Positions 53,711-64,000 of a stretch of 64,000 nucleotides of DNA are shown one piece after another. How positions within the stretch are numbered: position 1 is the first letter of the stretch; each line of letters starts with the position of its first letter. The translations under genes were made by a program, and so were the position numbers. Under the pieces are notes generated by a model. The model ran no database searches and had not been told where the DNA came from. It worked only from the letters and a program-made list of their open reading frames with translations. The DNA lies in contig JAANDG010000438.1 of the NCBI GenBank assembly GCA_036852015.1, positions 61,040-125,039 on the forward strand, written 5' to 3'. This DNA is from Pelodera strongyloides. Taxonomy: Eukaryota > Nematoda > Chromadorea > Rhabditida > Rhabditidae.

Positions 53711-54877
53711 GTCGAATAGAACGGAGATTCCAATCAAGATTATCCAATACGAGCAAATTTTAAAAGCTTTTTGTACTTATTTTGGTTCATACAAACAGAA
53801 AGTGAGGTGGGTGTGATTTTAAGTGATCTCTTTAAAGGAATGGAGTCACTTCAAATCATCCCTATTTTTGATATATATTGTACACCGCATAAAATCACAA
53901 TCAGTACAAAAAAGTTCCAAATCAGGCATCCCAAAGTTTGTAGTTGCTGATATTGGATAGAATTGATTATTGATCGCTCACGAGTGAGGTATTTGTCGCA
54001 TTCATTGCCTTATCCCTTATCCCATACTGTTCTATCACTGCTTACTGTTAAATTAATTATTACATGCATGAATTCTCTTGTCAGAAAATCGATATGTGTC
54101 GAGATCGCATAGAAATAATTGTATATAATCCATCATTCAATTTCAACATACCTTATTTTCCTCACAAACTACTCCCCATTCCGTGCAACCGTCGTAATAA
54201 TAATAATAATAATTTATTGACACATTATATGATCTGTATACACGTAATGATCTGCCCAAAGTATTTATCATCGATGTAATACTTAAAATGTTTATAACAA
54301 TTTATGAAAACAAATATTGGCGATGTACGATGTTTGAATTATTTTCTTGACTTCTGGCTAGGTTACAAATTAGCCTAAATCGCCTAAATGATCAACAGAC
54401 TGGACACTAGATATATACCTAGGCGTTCGTATTAGTGACGTCACATATGTTTTCGGAATCTTTGTTTGGAGAGATAGACGATTTATTTTATGATGTCTAC
54501 TTCTAATATTAATATTGGATGTTCCCATGTTTTATTATTCTTGCGCAATGGTTAATACATATCGAACATCTTGTAAAATGCTGGAACCATTTAAAAGCGT
54601 GGTAGTGAAAGAACACTTCCTGTAGTGTTTTTCCATTGAAGTAGAGATTCATTGGCCGAAGTAACAAAACTGTCGCCATAATTCTTTCTCGCAATGAATT
54701 CGGCAAACTTTTACTTCGTTTCCCCCTGATTTCCATAAATGTTTTTTTCCATAAAGGTTATGTTGTCGCTCCAGCCAGTCCTAAGCTTTTGTTTTTAGTT
54801 TGTTCAGTTCCTAACGGATTCAGCACATAGTTTTTCCTCAAACACCCAAATTATATTTCTATTTTTGTTAAACCCGT
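53711..54877. other. Promoter-side gap of the plus-strand C-type lectin
   Basis: No gene seen. At about 54516-54572 there is a copy of the repeat TTCTTGC[GA]CAATGGTTAATACAT that recurs near 59990 and, inverted and more diverged, near 52320-52365. Confidence 0.5.
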
Positions 54878-57012
54878 ATGCGGATTATAATATTCTGTGC
54901 TGCGGTCACCGCTGCGGTAGGCCAATACACCACATGTCTGCCAGGTTTTACGGAAGCTAAGGGATCATGTTACAAGGTGATATATATTATGAGTTTGTTT
55001 TATGATGATATATTATTGAATAAGTGACACACTGAGCTGTTATTTCTCTGCAACAGACACGCAAGGTACATAACATATACCCACTCGTATGGTCCATCCG
55101 CACATCTGCACACATAGACGACTCTTTGTAGATAAATTCAAGAGACCCGTGTAATTTCAGATCATTCGTACTGCTACTTCTTTCGATGAATCTCGTAAAA
55201 TATGTCAAGCGCTGGGACCAAATGTCGATATTGGAACCATTCGATGCGAATATGAAAACAACAAAGTGCTGGGTAGGTGTTTTCTGAACATCAGTAAGTG
55301 GTGGTAACTTTCTCCTTTCGGTCTAAGTGCCATTTTCTGAATGAACCATGCCATAATTCACGACTACGGTGGCACCTCGGGGTTACCAATCAAAGGTACT
55401 TATACACCAATTCCCAATCCACCCATTCCCTGTTTGTCCCGATTAAATTGGGAGTTTTCAGAGATATATGAATCGGACAAGCAGATGTTGGCCGACCGGG
55501 AAGTCGAGTTGAAGAAGCGTCCATTTTTCAGTCAATATGAACATGTAAGTGTTATCTATAAACTGCAAGTTCTAATTTCCGGTGAAGCGTTGGAAAAGGA
55601 AAGGCGACAAAGTAAAACAAATACATTTTCAGCAGCTTTGGATTGGCCTACACGCTGTGCAATATAAGATACTCGGAAGTGGCTTATGGTTGGGTTTTGT
55701 TTCAAAAGTACGTCCGTGATTAGAGTGCTGTATTGACTGTTTGTAAAATTATTCGGGCGAGGTGACTTACGAGGGGTAAGTGTGCCCTGTCAAGAAAAGT
55801 TTACTTGGATTTCAACCAGTGCTTCTACGAAACTGGATCACTGGCAAATCCCAAGAGTGAGTGTTCTTTGAACAGCCACACACTTATTGTTAGCTGATCA
55901 ACCACAACGTAAAGTTTATATTTAGGCTGAACGATCGTGACTGGGGATACAGGAACTATAAGAAAGGTGAACCAAACGGACTGAAGAGTTCCGCGTCTTA
56001 TACTGGCAAATGGAGAACCCATCCTCCACAGGACACTGGACTTGTGGGTTCTGAATATTTCTTGTGCAATTCATCGAAAATCAGGCCGTGTAAAGGACTA
56101 GAATAAATATAGAATAGAACTAGTATATATATCTAGTTTTGGGTCTAATCTTTTGCTATTTATGATGGTATATATTTATGATAGTATATAACCCTAAGTC
56201 AAGGAAAATAATTCAAACATAGCCAATATTTGTCTTTGTAAACTGTTATACAAAAGTTTAGTATTACATCGATGAAAACTATGGAAAAGGTCTTTGGGCA
56301 GATATGTGCGGCGGATGCAAGGAATGGGGAGCAGTTTGCGAGGAAAAGAAGGTAAGTTAAGATTGAATTATCGAACAAAAATAGTGCTGTATTTACATAA
56401 ATACGATCTCTGAAACAATTACATTAGGTTTTCTGTCAAGAGAATTCATGCATGCAATAAATAATTTAACAGTAAGGAGGGATAGACCAATATGGGGGAT
56501 TGCTGTACACAAAAAAATATCCCACTACAGAAAGTGAAGCAAAAAAAAAAGAGAGCACTGTTCTGCAACAACCTACGAGCGTACGAGCCGAATGCAGTCG
56601 ACGCCTATTATTCAATTTATTTTACGTGCAATTTTGTAGAATACCAGTGGAAGTGGATGTCTAGCAGTCAAGTTGGTTGATCCGGCCAAAACAGTTCTCA
56701 ATGAAAAAGCCGAACTTTTGACAAACAAAGAAGGTGAGCCTTTAGCAATAACTATTTAAATATAAATGTTATGTTTAGCTATAAATATAAATTATTCCTC
56801 TTTTCACATGAGACCGTCCATGTAAGAAGGGAAATAAAGAACTCCTTCATAATCATAGAAAACACCACAGGACTTGACAGGTGATCACAGGTGTCTGTGT
56901 TTGTGTTATCATCGATGTTTCTTTTTATGGTTAATATGTCGTTTACATGTTGGTGTTACTGTGTCACCTCTTATACATGCTTGTGTGTGTCCTTTCAGCG
57001 AATCTCAAATAA
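54878..57012 (+). CDS. C-type lectin domain protein (paralogue 2)
   Basis: Secreted C-type lectin-like protein, nematode CLEC type. Exons: 54878-54976 (signal peptide MRIIIFCAAVTAAVG, then CLPGFTEAKGSCYK), 55161-55272, 55462-55544, 55633-55707 (LWIGLHAVQYKILG), 55762-55775 (tiny exon VTYEG, least certain), 55926-56043 (LNDRDWGYRNYKKGEPNG), 56262-56351 (YGKGLWADMCGGCKEWGAVC), 56640-56733, 56999-57012. The total, 699 nt, keeps one frame (232 residues). The CTLD landmarks WIGL, the WAD-type W and the WGAVC cysteine are present. The calcium-binding EPN triplet appears as GEPNG, although its position looks shifted, so sugar binding is uncertain. The stop codon overlaps an AAATAAA polyadenylation signal. 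Head-to-head with the minus-strand paralogue at 49192-51695. Confidence 0.85.
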
Positions 57013-57268
57013 ATGATTGGATCTAAATTGTGAATTACCATTGTTGTTGAACTACATGAAATATAAAACACGAGCACAAGACAGAATTTCTCCACATGCA
57101 TACATGGGCAACCAAAAACCCCGATTTCGCCACGATCAAGTCCCTGAAAAAATCGGGCCGTGATCGAGGCAAAATGGGGGGGGGGGCTTTGGAAAAAAAA
57201 TCGGGCGAACTCGGGGCTTTGGGAAATAATTGGGCGAAATCGGGGTTTTTCGACAAATAAAAAAAAAC

Positions 57269-57643
57269 CTATCCTCCCAGCAAAACTCCAACAAATCCCT
57301 GTCTAAAGGGTGAACGCAGGTCCAAACTAGCTAGATATCCCCCTTTAGGCCAGCAAAATCGCAACTTGTTTACATTATCAAACTTCCCCTGAAATTTATC
57401 TAACCCTTTATTAAGCTCCGAGAGGTCCAGAATTAATCTAGTTTTCCCGCTTCCGGATACCGCTACGTGTAAAGGACTACTCGGTTGTTGGTTCAACTCA
57501 GATATGGCACCAGAACTACACCACTTTTCAATTTCCTCACCAACAAAAGTAGCGTGTGCAATACACGACTTCCTAGGTCTCAAATTCGAGTCAGGCAAAA
57601 TGAAAACGCCACGCAAATGAATTCTCATTTCAAATTGAATCAC
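57269..57643 (-). pseudogene. Reverse transcriptase fragment of an LTR/DIRS-type retrotransposon
   Basis: The frame contains EEIEKWCSSGAISEL, SPLHVAVSGSGKTRLILDLS and YLASLDLRSPF, matching the early palm of Ty3- or DIRS-type reverse transcriptases (R-L-I-L-D-L-S then LDL+S). It stops after about 125 residues, before the catalytic [YF]-x-D-D region, so it is a dead fragment. Downstream minus-strand sequence (RGHWYREYPVYEADRRARGD, about 57736-57800) could be a gag-like remnant. Confidence 0.75.
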
Positions 57644-57884
57644 TTTTTCTACAAAATGAGTGGGGCCCAGCGACTTCTAAAATTTCAAATTAGAACAACG
57701 AACCTGCACTGAAATCTTCGCAGGCATCCCCTCGAGCACGCCTGTCGGCCTCATAAACGGGGTACTCACGGTACCAGTGTCCTCTTTGCTTGTCATCCGG
57801 AAGACGCGTCATCCGGGAGACGCGACTGGTGCTGGGGACGTTGTTGAAGATACTGCGCAAGGCTTCCTGCTCTGTTAATGGAGT

Positions 57885-58155
57885 GCGATTTCGCACCGGA
57901 AAAGTGGGCTGTGCGAATTCGCACAGCAAACTTTCCAAATTCGCATCGGCAAAATACCCGGTGCGAAATCGCAGACTCTCGTGTGCTCAGCGAATTCGCA
58001 CTGAAAAACATAAAAAAACTCTTCGCCCTCTGCGCAGTGCCTGCTCTCTCGCCTAGGATTTTACACTGCGAATTCGCACCAGAAATACTGCGAATTCGCA
58101 GAGCAAGAAATCCAAAAAAAAATTCCAAGAGAAGTGCGAATTCGCAGCACAACGT
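57885..58155. repeat. Cluster of TGCGAATTCGCA palindromes
   Basis: At least five copies of the palindrome [T/A]GCGAATTCGCA, plus near copies GTGCGATTTCGCAC and GTGCGAAATCGCA, within about 270 bp (near 57887, 57916, 57961, 57998, 58068, 58091, 58136). Spacing is irregular. It lies beside the reverse transcriptase fragment. Confidence 0.8.
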
Positions 58156-58364
58156 CCTAGTGGACGGCAGTCTGGACCGTGGATCGCAGATCCTAAAACA
58201 CCTAAATGAATGCAAGCCCTTTTATACGTCTGCCGCACACTTCTATACGTCTGTCACGCTAACGATCCTCAGCCACAAATAACCAGAAGAAAAACGCGAG
58301 AATAATAAATTAGGAATAAAGGAAGGAACTATACAAAATGAATGAACTGAACTGAAAGTAAAGA

Positions 58365-58505
58365 GAAAAGTGTGGCCCATATATATGAATATGGGACCCC
58401 GTTTCGACCCCTCGTATAGTAGAGTAGAATAAGTGAAACATCGAGTTAACAAAACATCTTAAAGAATAACATCTTTCCACATTCTACTCTACTGTATACG
58501 AGGAC
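58365..58505. repeat. Short inverted repeat
   Basis: CGTATAGTAGAGTAGAAT and ATTCTACTCTACTGTATACG are complementary arms about 60 bp apart. This could form a hairpin; no further support for an RNA gene. Confidence 0.55.
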
Positions 58506-59117
58506 TTTTACCATGGTGGGGTCTCGTCAGTACGATGGCCATGGCTTCAGAGATAAAACAACAAGTAGTATAGAGGAAGGTGCTAAGTGATGATAAAGGC
58601 GGAGATAATATTGTAATTTAATATATTAGTATTAATAATTTATAGTAGTATAAAAGAAAAAGTAATAAACGCTCACCTGCATTCCTGGAACTGTACTTTC
58701 CTGAAACCTAATAAAGGCTGTTTTACATGTATATAAAAGAATAAGTAAATATAGCGTAAAACTTACCTACCTTATTATTGCGTACACAGGGCGGGAATAA
58801 TATGAATGATAGAGTAGCATGGACTTACCGATGGTGTCTATACAGAGAAGTGGCTAGTTAACCGCCACGCGGTATAAAATTTTGTAGAGCGCGCGGTGGA
58901 AGTACTACGGTACTAGGTGTGTAGAATAGGCAGAAGAAAAGAAAATAGCAGGGAGCTCAAATCATATGGATGTCTACCCAAGCGCAGAGAGATTTAGAAC
59001 TGATTCCGAAGAAAAACTAAGCTAAAGCTATGCAAAACGAAACTACCAGAAACCGTTTTTAACTTTGACACCTTTGAAACCACCACCAGGCGAGGGAATC
59101 ATGGGCGATCCCTCCTG

Positions 59118-59235
59118 GCCCTAGCCCGAAGACGTCGAGCAATTTGTCATCTGGAACTCGTCGCCTACTGCTCAGGACCTCTGCGGAACATGTCATAAGC
59201 AAAACCTTGAAATTGTACTTTGAACTCCCTTGAAT
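59118..59235 (-). repeat. Dispersed repeat with a conserved peptide frame, copy 2
   Basis: Counterpart of 10757-10870, with the minus-strand peptide AEVLSSRRRVPDDKLLDVFG intact. Probably a fragment of a mobile-element gene. Confidence 0.6.
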
Positions 59236-59477
59236 AAAGGTGCACGCTCTTGAAGCGTAAAAACAAATTTTTAAATTTAACTGTTTTATGCCAAAAGTAC
59301 CTTTTCACTGTTGTCCTTAGGCTCCTGACTGGAACTCCAAGTCTGGAATTCCTTGAGAAAACCAGGTATTCATTTGTGTACAAAAAACACAAATGAATAC
59401 GTGGACCGGATCTCTGTTCCACGAACATCTCACGAATTTTAAAGCAACACAACTCCGTTTCGGACAGCAAAATACAA

Positions 59478-59478
<1 letters not shown>

Positions 59479-59514
<36 letters not shown>
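59479..59514. repeat. Homopolymer A tract
   Basis: About 36 consecutive A. A run of about 16 C lies at 59659-59674 and a shorter A run at about 59611-59624. Confidence 0.97.
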
Positions 59515-59515
<1 letters not shown>

Positions 59516-60142
59516 ATAAAAACAAACAAATAGTAACAAAAGCAAATTAACCAACCACGCATATGCTCTCGGCCAAGAATGAATTTTTAGCGAAAAATAG
59601 GCCCTTCATAAAAAAAAAAAAAAACATTTTGTAGCCGCATACTGTATTCCGCACAAGACCCCCCCCCCCCCCCCGCGCCACTCCGTGTTATAGAAAATAC
59701 AGTTGCAGTAAAATAACACTTCTGATTCTGATCGATTATATAACTTTTACTAAAGCTTTTTGGATATTTGAGATGTTCCTTTTGTGCCTTTATCGGCTCG
59801 ATTTTCATGAGTCGATACGTAATAAAGTGGAACATTTTCTTGAACCTTATCTGTTCTAATTTGATTCACTCGATTGCGAGACTCGATTACATAATGTAAT
59901 GTTTATTAGTGTCTTCACGCATGTCAGAGGAGGGAGACGAGTTATGGTGTCTGCTTCTTTTCGTGTTCGTGCTTGTGTTCGCATGTTTTATTGTTCTTGC
60001 ACAATGGTTAATACATATTTATCGAACATCTCGTACAGGTATGTAATGAAAGATTTTAATATTTTTTATAAGTAGAGACTGGCCCCAGTAAAATTGTTGC
60101 AATGTTTGGCAGACTTTTTTCTCCCGATATTCCGTTTTTTTT

Positions 60143-63100
60143 CCCAGTCCTTCAGTAGCCTGGTATAAGTCCATATATAAAATCTGAAAAACCACATACA
60201 TCATGTATGTGGTGTATCGGAAAATTTAATAATGCTTGTAACTATGAAGCTACGAAGTCTACCGATGAGGAACACTGTATTTCAACAACAAATAATCTAT
60301 ATTTCAGGTTCCCAGTCTTTCAGTAGCCTGGTATAAGTCCATATGTAAAATCTGAAAAACCACGTACAACTCTGTACGTGGTGTATCGGAAAATTTAATA
60401 ATGCTTGTAACTATGAAGCTACGAAGTCTACCGATGAGGAACACTGTATTTCAACAACAAATAATCTATATTTCAGGTTCCCAGTCCTTCAGTAGCCTGG
60501 TATAAGTCCATATATAAAATCTGAAAAACCACGTACAACTCTGTACGTGGTGTATCGGAAAATTTAATAATGCTTGTAACTATGAAGCTACGAAGTCTAC
60601 CGATGAGGAACACTGTATTTCAACAACAAATAATCTATATTTCAGGTTCCCAGTCCTTCAGTAGCCTGGTATAAGTCCATATATAAAATCTGAAAAACCA
60701 CGTACAACTCTGTACGTGGTGTATCGGAAAATTTAATAATGCTTGTAACTATGAAGCTACGAAGTCTACCGATGAGGAACACTGTATTTCAACAACAAAT
60801 AATCTATATTTCAGGTTCCCAGTCCTTCAGTAGCCTGGTATAAGTCCATATGTAAAATCTGAAAAACCACGTACAACTCTATGTACGTGGTGTATCGGAA
60901 AATTTAATAATGCTTGTAACTATGAAGCTACGAAGTCTACCGATGAGGAACACTGTATTTCAACAACAAATAATCTATATTTCAGGTTCCCAGTCCTTCA
61001 GTAGCCTGGTATAAGTCCATATGTAAAATCTGAAAAACCACGTACAACTCTGTACGTGGTGTATCGGAAAATTTAATAATGCTTGTAACTATGAAGCTAC
61101 GAAGTCTACCGATGAGGAACACTGTATTTCAACAACAAATAATCTATATTTCAGGTTCCCAGTCCTTTCAGTAGCCTGGTATAAGTCCATATATAAAATC
61201 TGAAAAACCACGTACAACTCTGTACGTGGTGTATCGGAAAATTTAATAATGCTTGTAACTATGAAGCTACGAAGTCTACCGATGAGGAACACTGTATTTC
61301 AACAACAAATAATCTATATTTCAGGTTCCCAGTCCTTCAGTAGCCTGGTATAAGTCCATATGTAAAATCTGAAAAACCACGTACAACTCTGTACGTGGTG
61401 TATCGGAAAATTTAATAATGCTTGTAACTATGAAGCTACGAAGTCTACCGATGAGGAACACTGTATTTCAACAACAAATAATCTATATTTCAGGTTCCCA
61501 GTCCTTCAGTAGCCTGGTATAAGTCCATATATAAAATCTGAAAAACCACGTACAACTCTGTACGTGGTGTATCGGAAAATTTAATAATGCTTGTAACTAT
61601 GAAGCTACGAAGTCTACCGATGAGGAACACTGTATTTCAACAACAAATAATCTATATTTCAGGTTCCCAGTCTTTCAGTAGCCTGGTATAAGTCCATATG
61701 TAAAATCTGAAAAACCACGTACAACTCTGTACGTGGTGTATCGGAAAATTTAATAATGCTTGTAACTATGAAGCTACGAAGTCTACCGATGAGGAACACT
61801 GTATTTCAACAACAAATAATCTATATTTCAGGTTCCCAGTCTTTCAGTAGCCTGGTATAAGTCCATATGTAAAATCTGAAAAACCACGTACAACTCTGTA
61901 CGTGGTGTATCGGAAAATTTAATAATGCTTGTAACTATGAAGCTACGAAGTCTACCGATGAGGAACACTGTATTTCAACAACAAATAATCTATATTTCAG
62001 GTTCCCAGTCCTTCAGTAGCCTGGTATAAGTCCATATATAAAATCTGAAAAACCACGTACAACTCTGTACGTGGTGTGTATCGGAAAATTTAATAATGCT
62101 TGTAACTATGAAGCTACGAAGTCTACCGATGAGGAACACTGTATTTCAACAACAAATAATCTATATTTCAGGTTCCCAGTCCTTCAGTAGCCTGGTATAA
62201 GTCCATATATAAAATCTGAAAAACCACGTACAACTCTGTACGTGGTGTATCGGAAAATTTAATAATGCTTGTAACTATGAAGCTACGAAGTCTACCGATG
62301 AGGAACACTGTATTTCAACAACAAATAATCTATATTTCAGGTTCCCAGTCCTTTCAGTAGCCTGGTATAAGTCCATATGTAAAATCTGAAAAACCACGTA
62401 CAACTCTGTACGTGGTGTATCGGAAAATTTAATAATGCTTGTAACTATGAAGCTACGAAGTCTACCGATGAGGAACACTGTATTTCAACAACAAATAATC
62501 TATATTTCAGGTTCCCAGTCCTTTCAGTAGCCTGGTATAAGTCCATATATAAAATCTGAAAAACCACGTACAACTCTGTACGTGGTGTGTATCGGAAAAT
62601 TTAATAATGCTTGTAACTATGAAGCTACGAAGTCTACCGATGAGGAACACTGTATTTCAACAACAAATAATCTATATTTCAGGTTCCCAGTCCTTCAGTA
62701 GCCTGGTATAAGTCCATATATAAAATCTGAAAAACCACGTACAACTCTGTACGTGGTGTATCGGAAAATTTAATAATGCTTGTAACTATGAAGCTACGAA
62801 GTCTACCGATGAGGAACACTGTATTTCAACAACAAATAATCTATATTTCAGGTTCCCAGTCCTTCAGTAGCCTGGTATAAGTCCATATATAAAATCTGAA
62901 AAACCACATACATCATGTATGTGGTGTATCGGAAAATTTAATAATGCTTGTAACTATGAAGCTACGAAGCCTACCGATGAGGAACACTGTATTTCAACAA
63001 CAAATAATCTATATTTCATGTTCCCAGTCTTTCAGTAGCCTGGTATAAGTCCATATGTAAAATCTGAAAAACCACGTACAACTCTGTACGTGGTGTATCG

Positions 63101-64000
63101 GAAAATTTAATAATGCTTGTAACTATGAAGCTACGAAGTCTACCGATGAGGAACACTGTATTTCAACAACAAATAATCTATATTTCAGGTTCCCAGTCCT
63201 TCAGTAGCCTGGTATAAGTCCATATATAAAATCTGAAAAACCACGTACAACTCTGTACGTGGTGTATCGGAAAATTTAATAATGCTTGTAACTATGAAGC
63301 TACGAAGTCTACCGATGAGGAACACTGTATTTCAACAACAAATAATCTATATTTCAGGTTCCCAGTCCTTCAGTAGCCTGGTATAAGTCCATATATAAAA
63401 TCTGAAAAACCACGTACAACTCTGTACGTGGTGTATCGGAAAATTTAATAATGCTTGTAACTATGAAGCTACGAAGTCTACCGATGAGGAACACTGTATT
63501 TCAACAACAAATAATCTATATTTCAGGTTCCCAGTCCTTCAGTAGCCTGGTATAAGTCCATATATAAAATCTGAAAAACCACGTACAACTCTGTACGTGG
63601 TGTATCGGAAAATTTAATAATGCTTGTAACTATGAAGCTACGAAGTCTACCGATGAGGAACACTGTATTTCAACAACAAATAATCTATATTTCAGGTTCC
63701 CAGTCCTTCAGTAGCCTGGTATAAGTCCATATATAAAATCTGAAAAACCACGTACAACTCTGTACGTGGTGTATCGGAAAATTTAATAATGCTTGTAACT
63801 ATGAAGCTACGAAGTCTACCGATGAGGAACACTGTATTTCAACAACAAATAATCTATATTTCAGGTTCCCAGTCCTTCAGTCCTTCAGTAGCCTGGTATA
63901 AGCCCATATATAAAATCTGAAAAACCACGTACAACTCTGTACGTGGTGTATCGGAAAATTTAATAATGCTTGTAACTATGAAGCTACGAAGTCTACCGAT
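60143..64000. repeat. 169-bp tandem satellite with a conserved hairpin
   Basis: About 23 monomers of 168-172 bp (first at 60143, then 60311, 60480, 60649...), continuing past the window end. Each has CCCAGTCCTTCAGTAGCCTG, a hairpin CCACGTACA-ACTC-TGTACGTGG, ATCGGAAAATTTAATAATGC and a TTTCAGGTT end. A T/C and ATATAA/ATGTAA polymorphism is scattered among monomers. A slip duplicates TCCTTCAG at about 63877. Open frames inside are periodic artefacts. Confidence 0.98.

Noticed and set aside
61089..62478. Identical short frames in the 169-bp satellite
   Set aside because: Periodic by-products of the satellite monomers.

Overview
The window reads as nuclear DNA of a nematode, probably a rhabditid. 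It has many GT-AG introns with acceptors of TTTCAG/TTTTAG type. It carries a clear orthologue of the nematode mechanosensory protein UNC-24 (stomatin plus SCP2 domains), a nematode-style lysine-rich protein tyrosine phosphatase, C-type lectin paralogues, U2 snRNA and eukaryotic tRNA genes. Genus and species cannot be set from the sequence. Gene models were assembled by hand from splice signals, reading-frame phase and family motifs; wherever exons are listed, phases were checked.

Layout. 1-9 kb: two tandem Arf GTPase genes (minus), a divergent one and a canonical ARF1, with identical intron positions. 11-14.6 kb: a tyrosine phosphatase (minus) with a one-base frameshift and a shortened C terminus. 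15.7-20.4 kb: unc-24 (minus). 22.1-28.3 kb: a 12-exon gene (plus) for an unassigned protein with a weak BTB-like stretch. 28.8-33.1 kb: a complete 14-exon CYP4-like cytochrome P450 (minus) whose introns hold six tRNA genes. 33.9-37.3 kb and 41.5-39.0 kb: a convergent pair of paralogous genes of unknown family. 41.8-45.5 kb: a tandem satellite of about 288 bp that starts from an inverted (foldback) copy. 46.6-48.0 kb: a secreted Cys/Gly-rich protein with dibasic cleavage sites. 49.2-51.7 kb (minus) and 54.9-57.0 kb (plus): head-to-head C-type lectin paralogues. 57.3-59.2 kb: retrotransposon debris. 60.1-64.0 kb: a 169-bp satellite that runs off the end of the window.

The RNA genes are notable: ten tRNAs (2 Val, 3 Ile, 4 Ala, 1 Asn, 1 Met makes eleven with the Arf-intron copy) and two identical U2 snRNA copies, all lying inside introns of the protein-coding genes modelled here. 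The introns are also full of short palindromic elements. Several share a TTAA target site and AG...CT ends; others use TA or TWA. One TTAA element can be proved mobile inside the window, because an empty copy of its target lies 57 bases away.

There is no operon-like pathway linking the protein genes. The recurring theme is duplication: tandem Arfs, inverted C-type lectins, the convergent unknown pair, the U2/tRNA-Ile cassette and two satellites.
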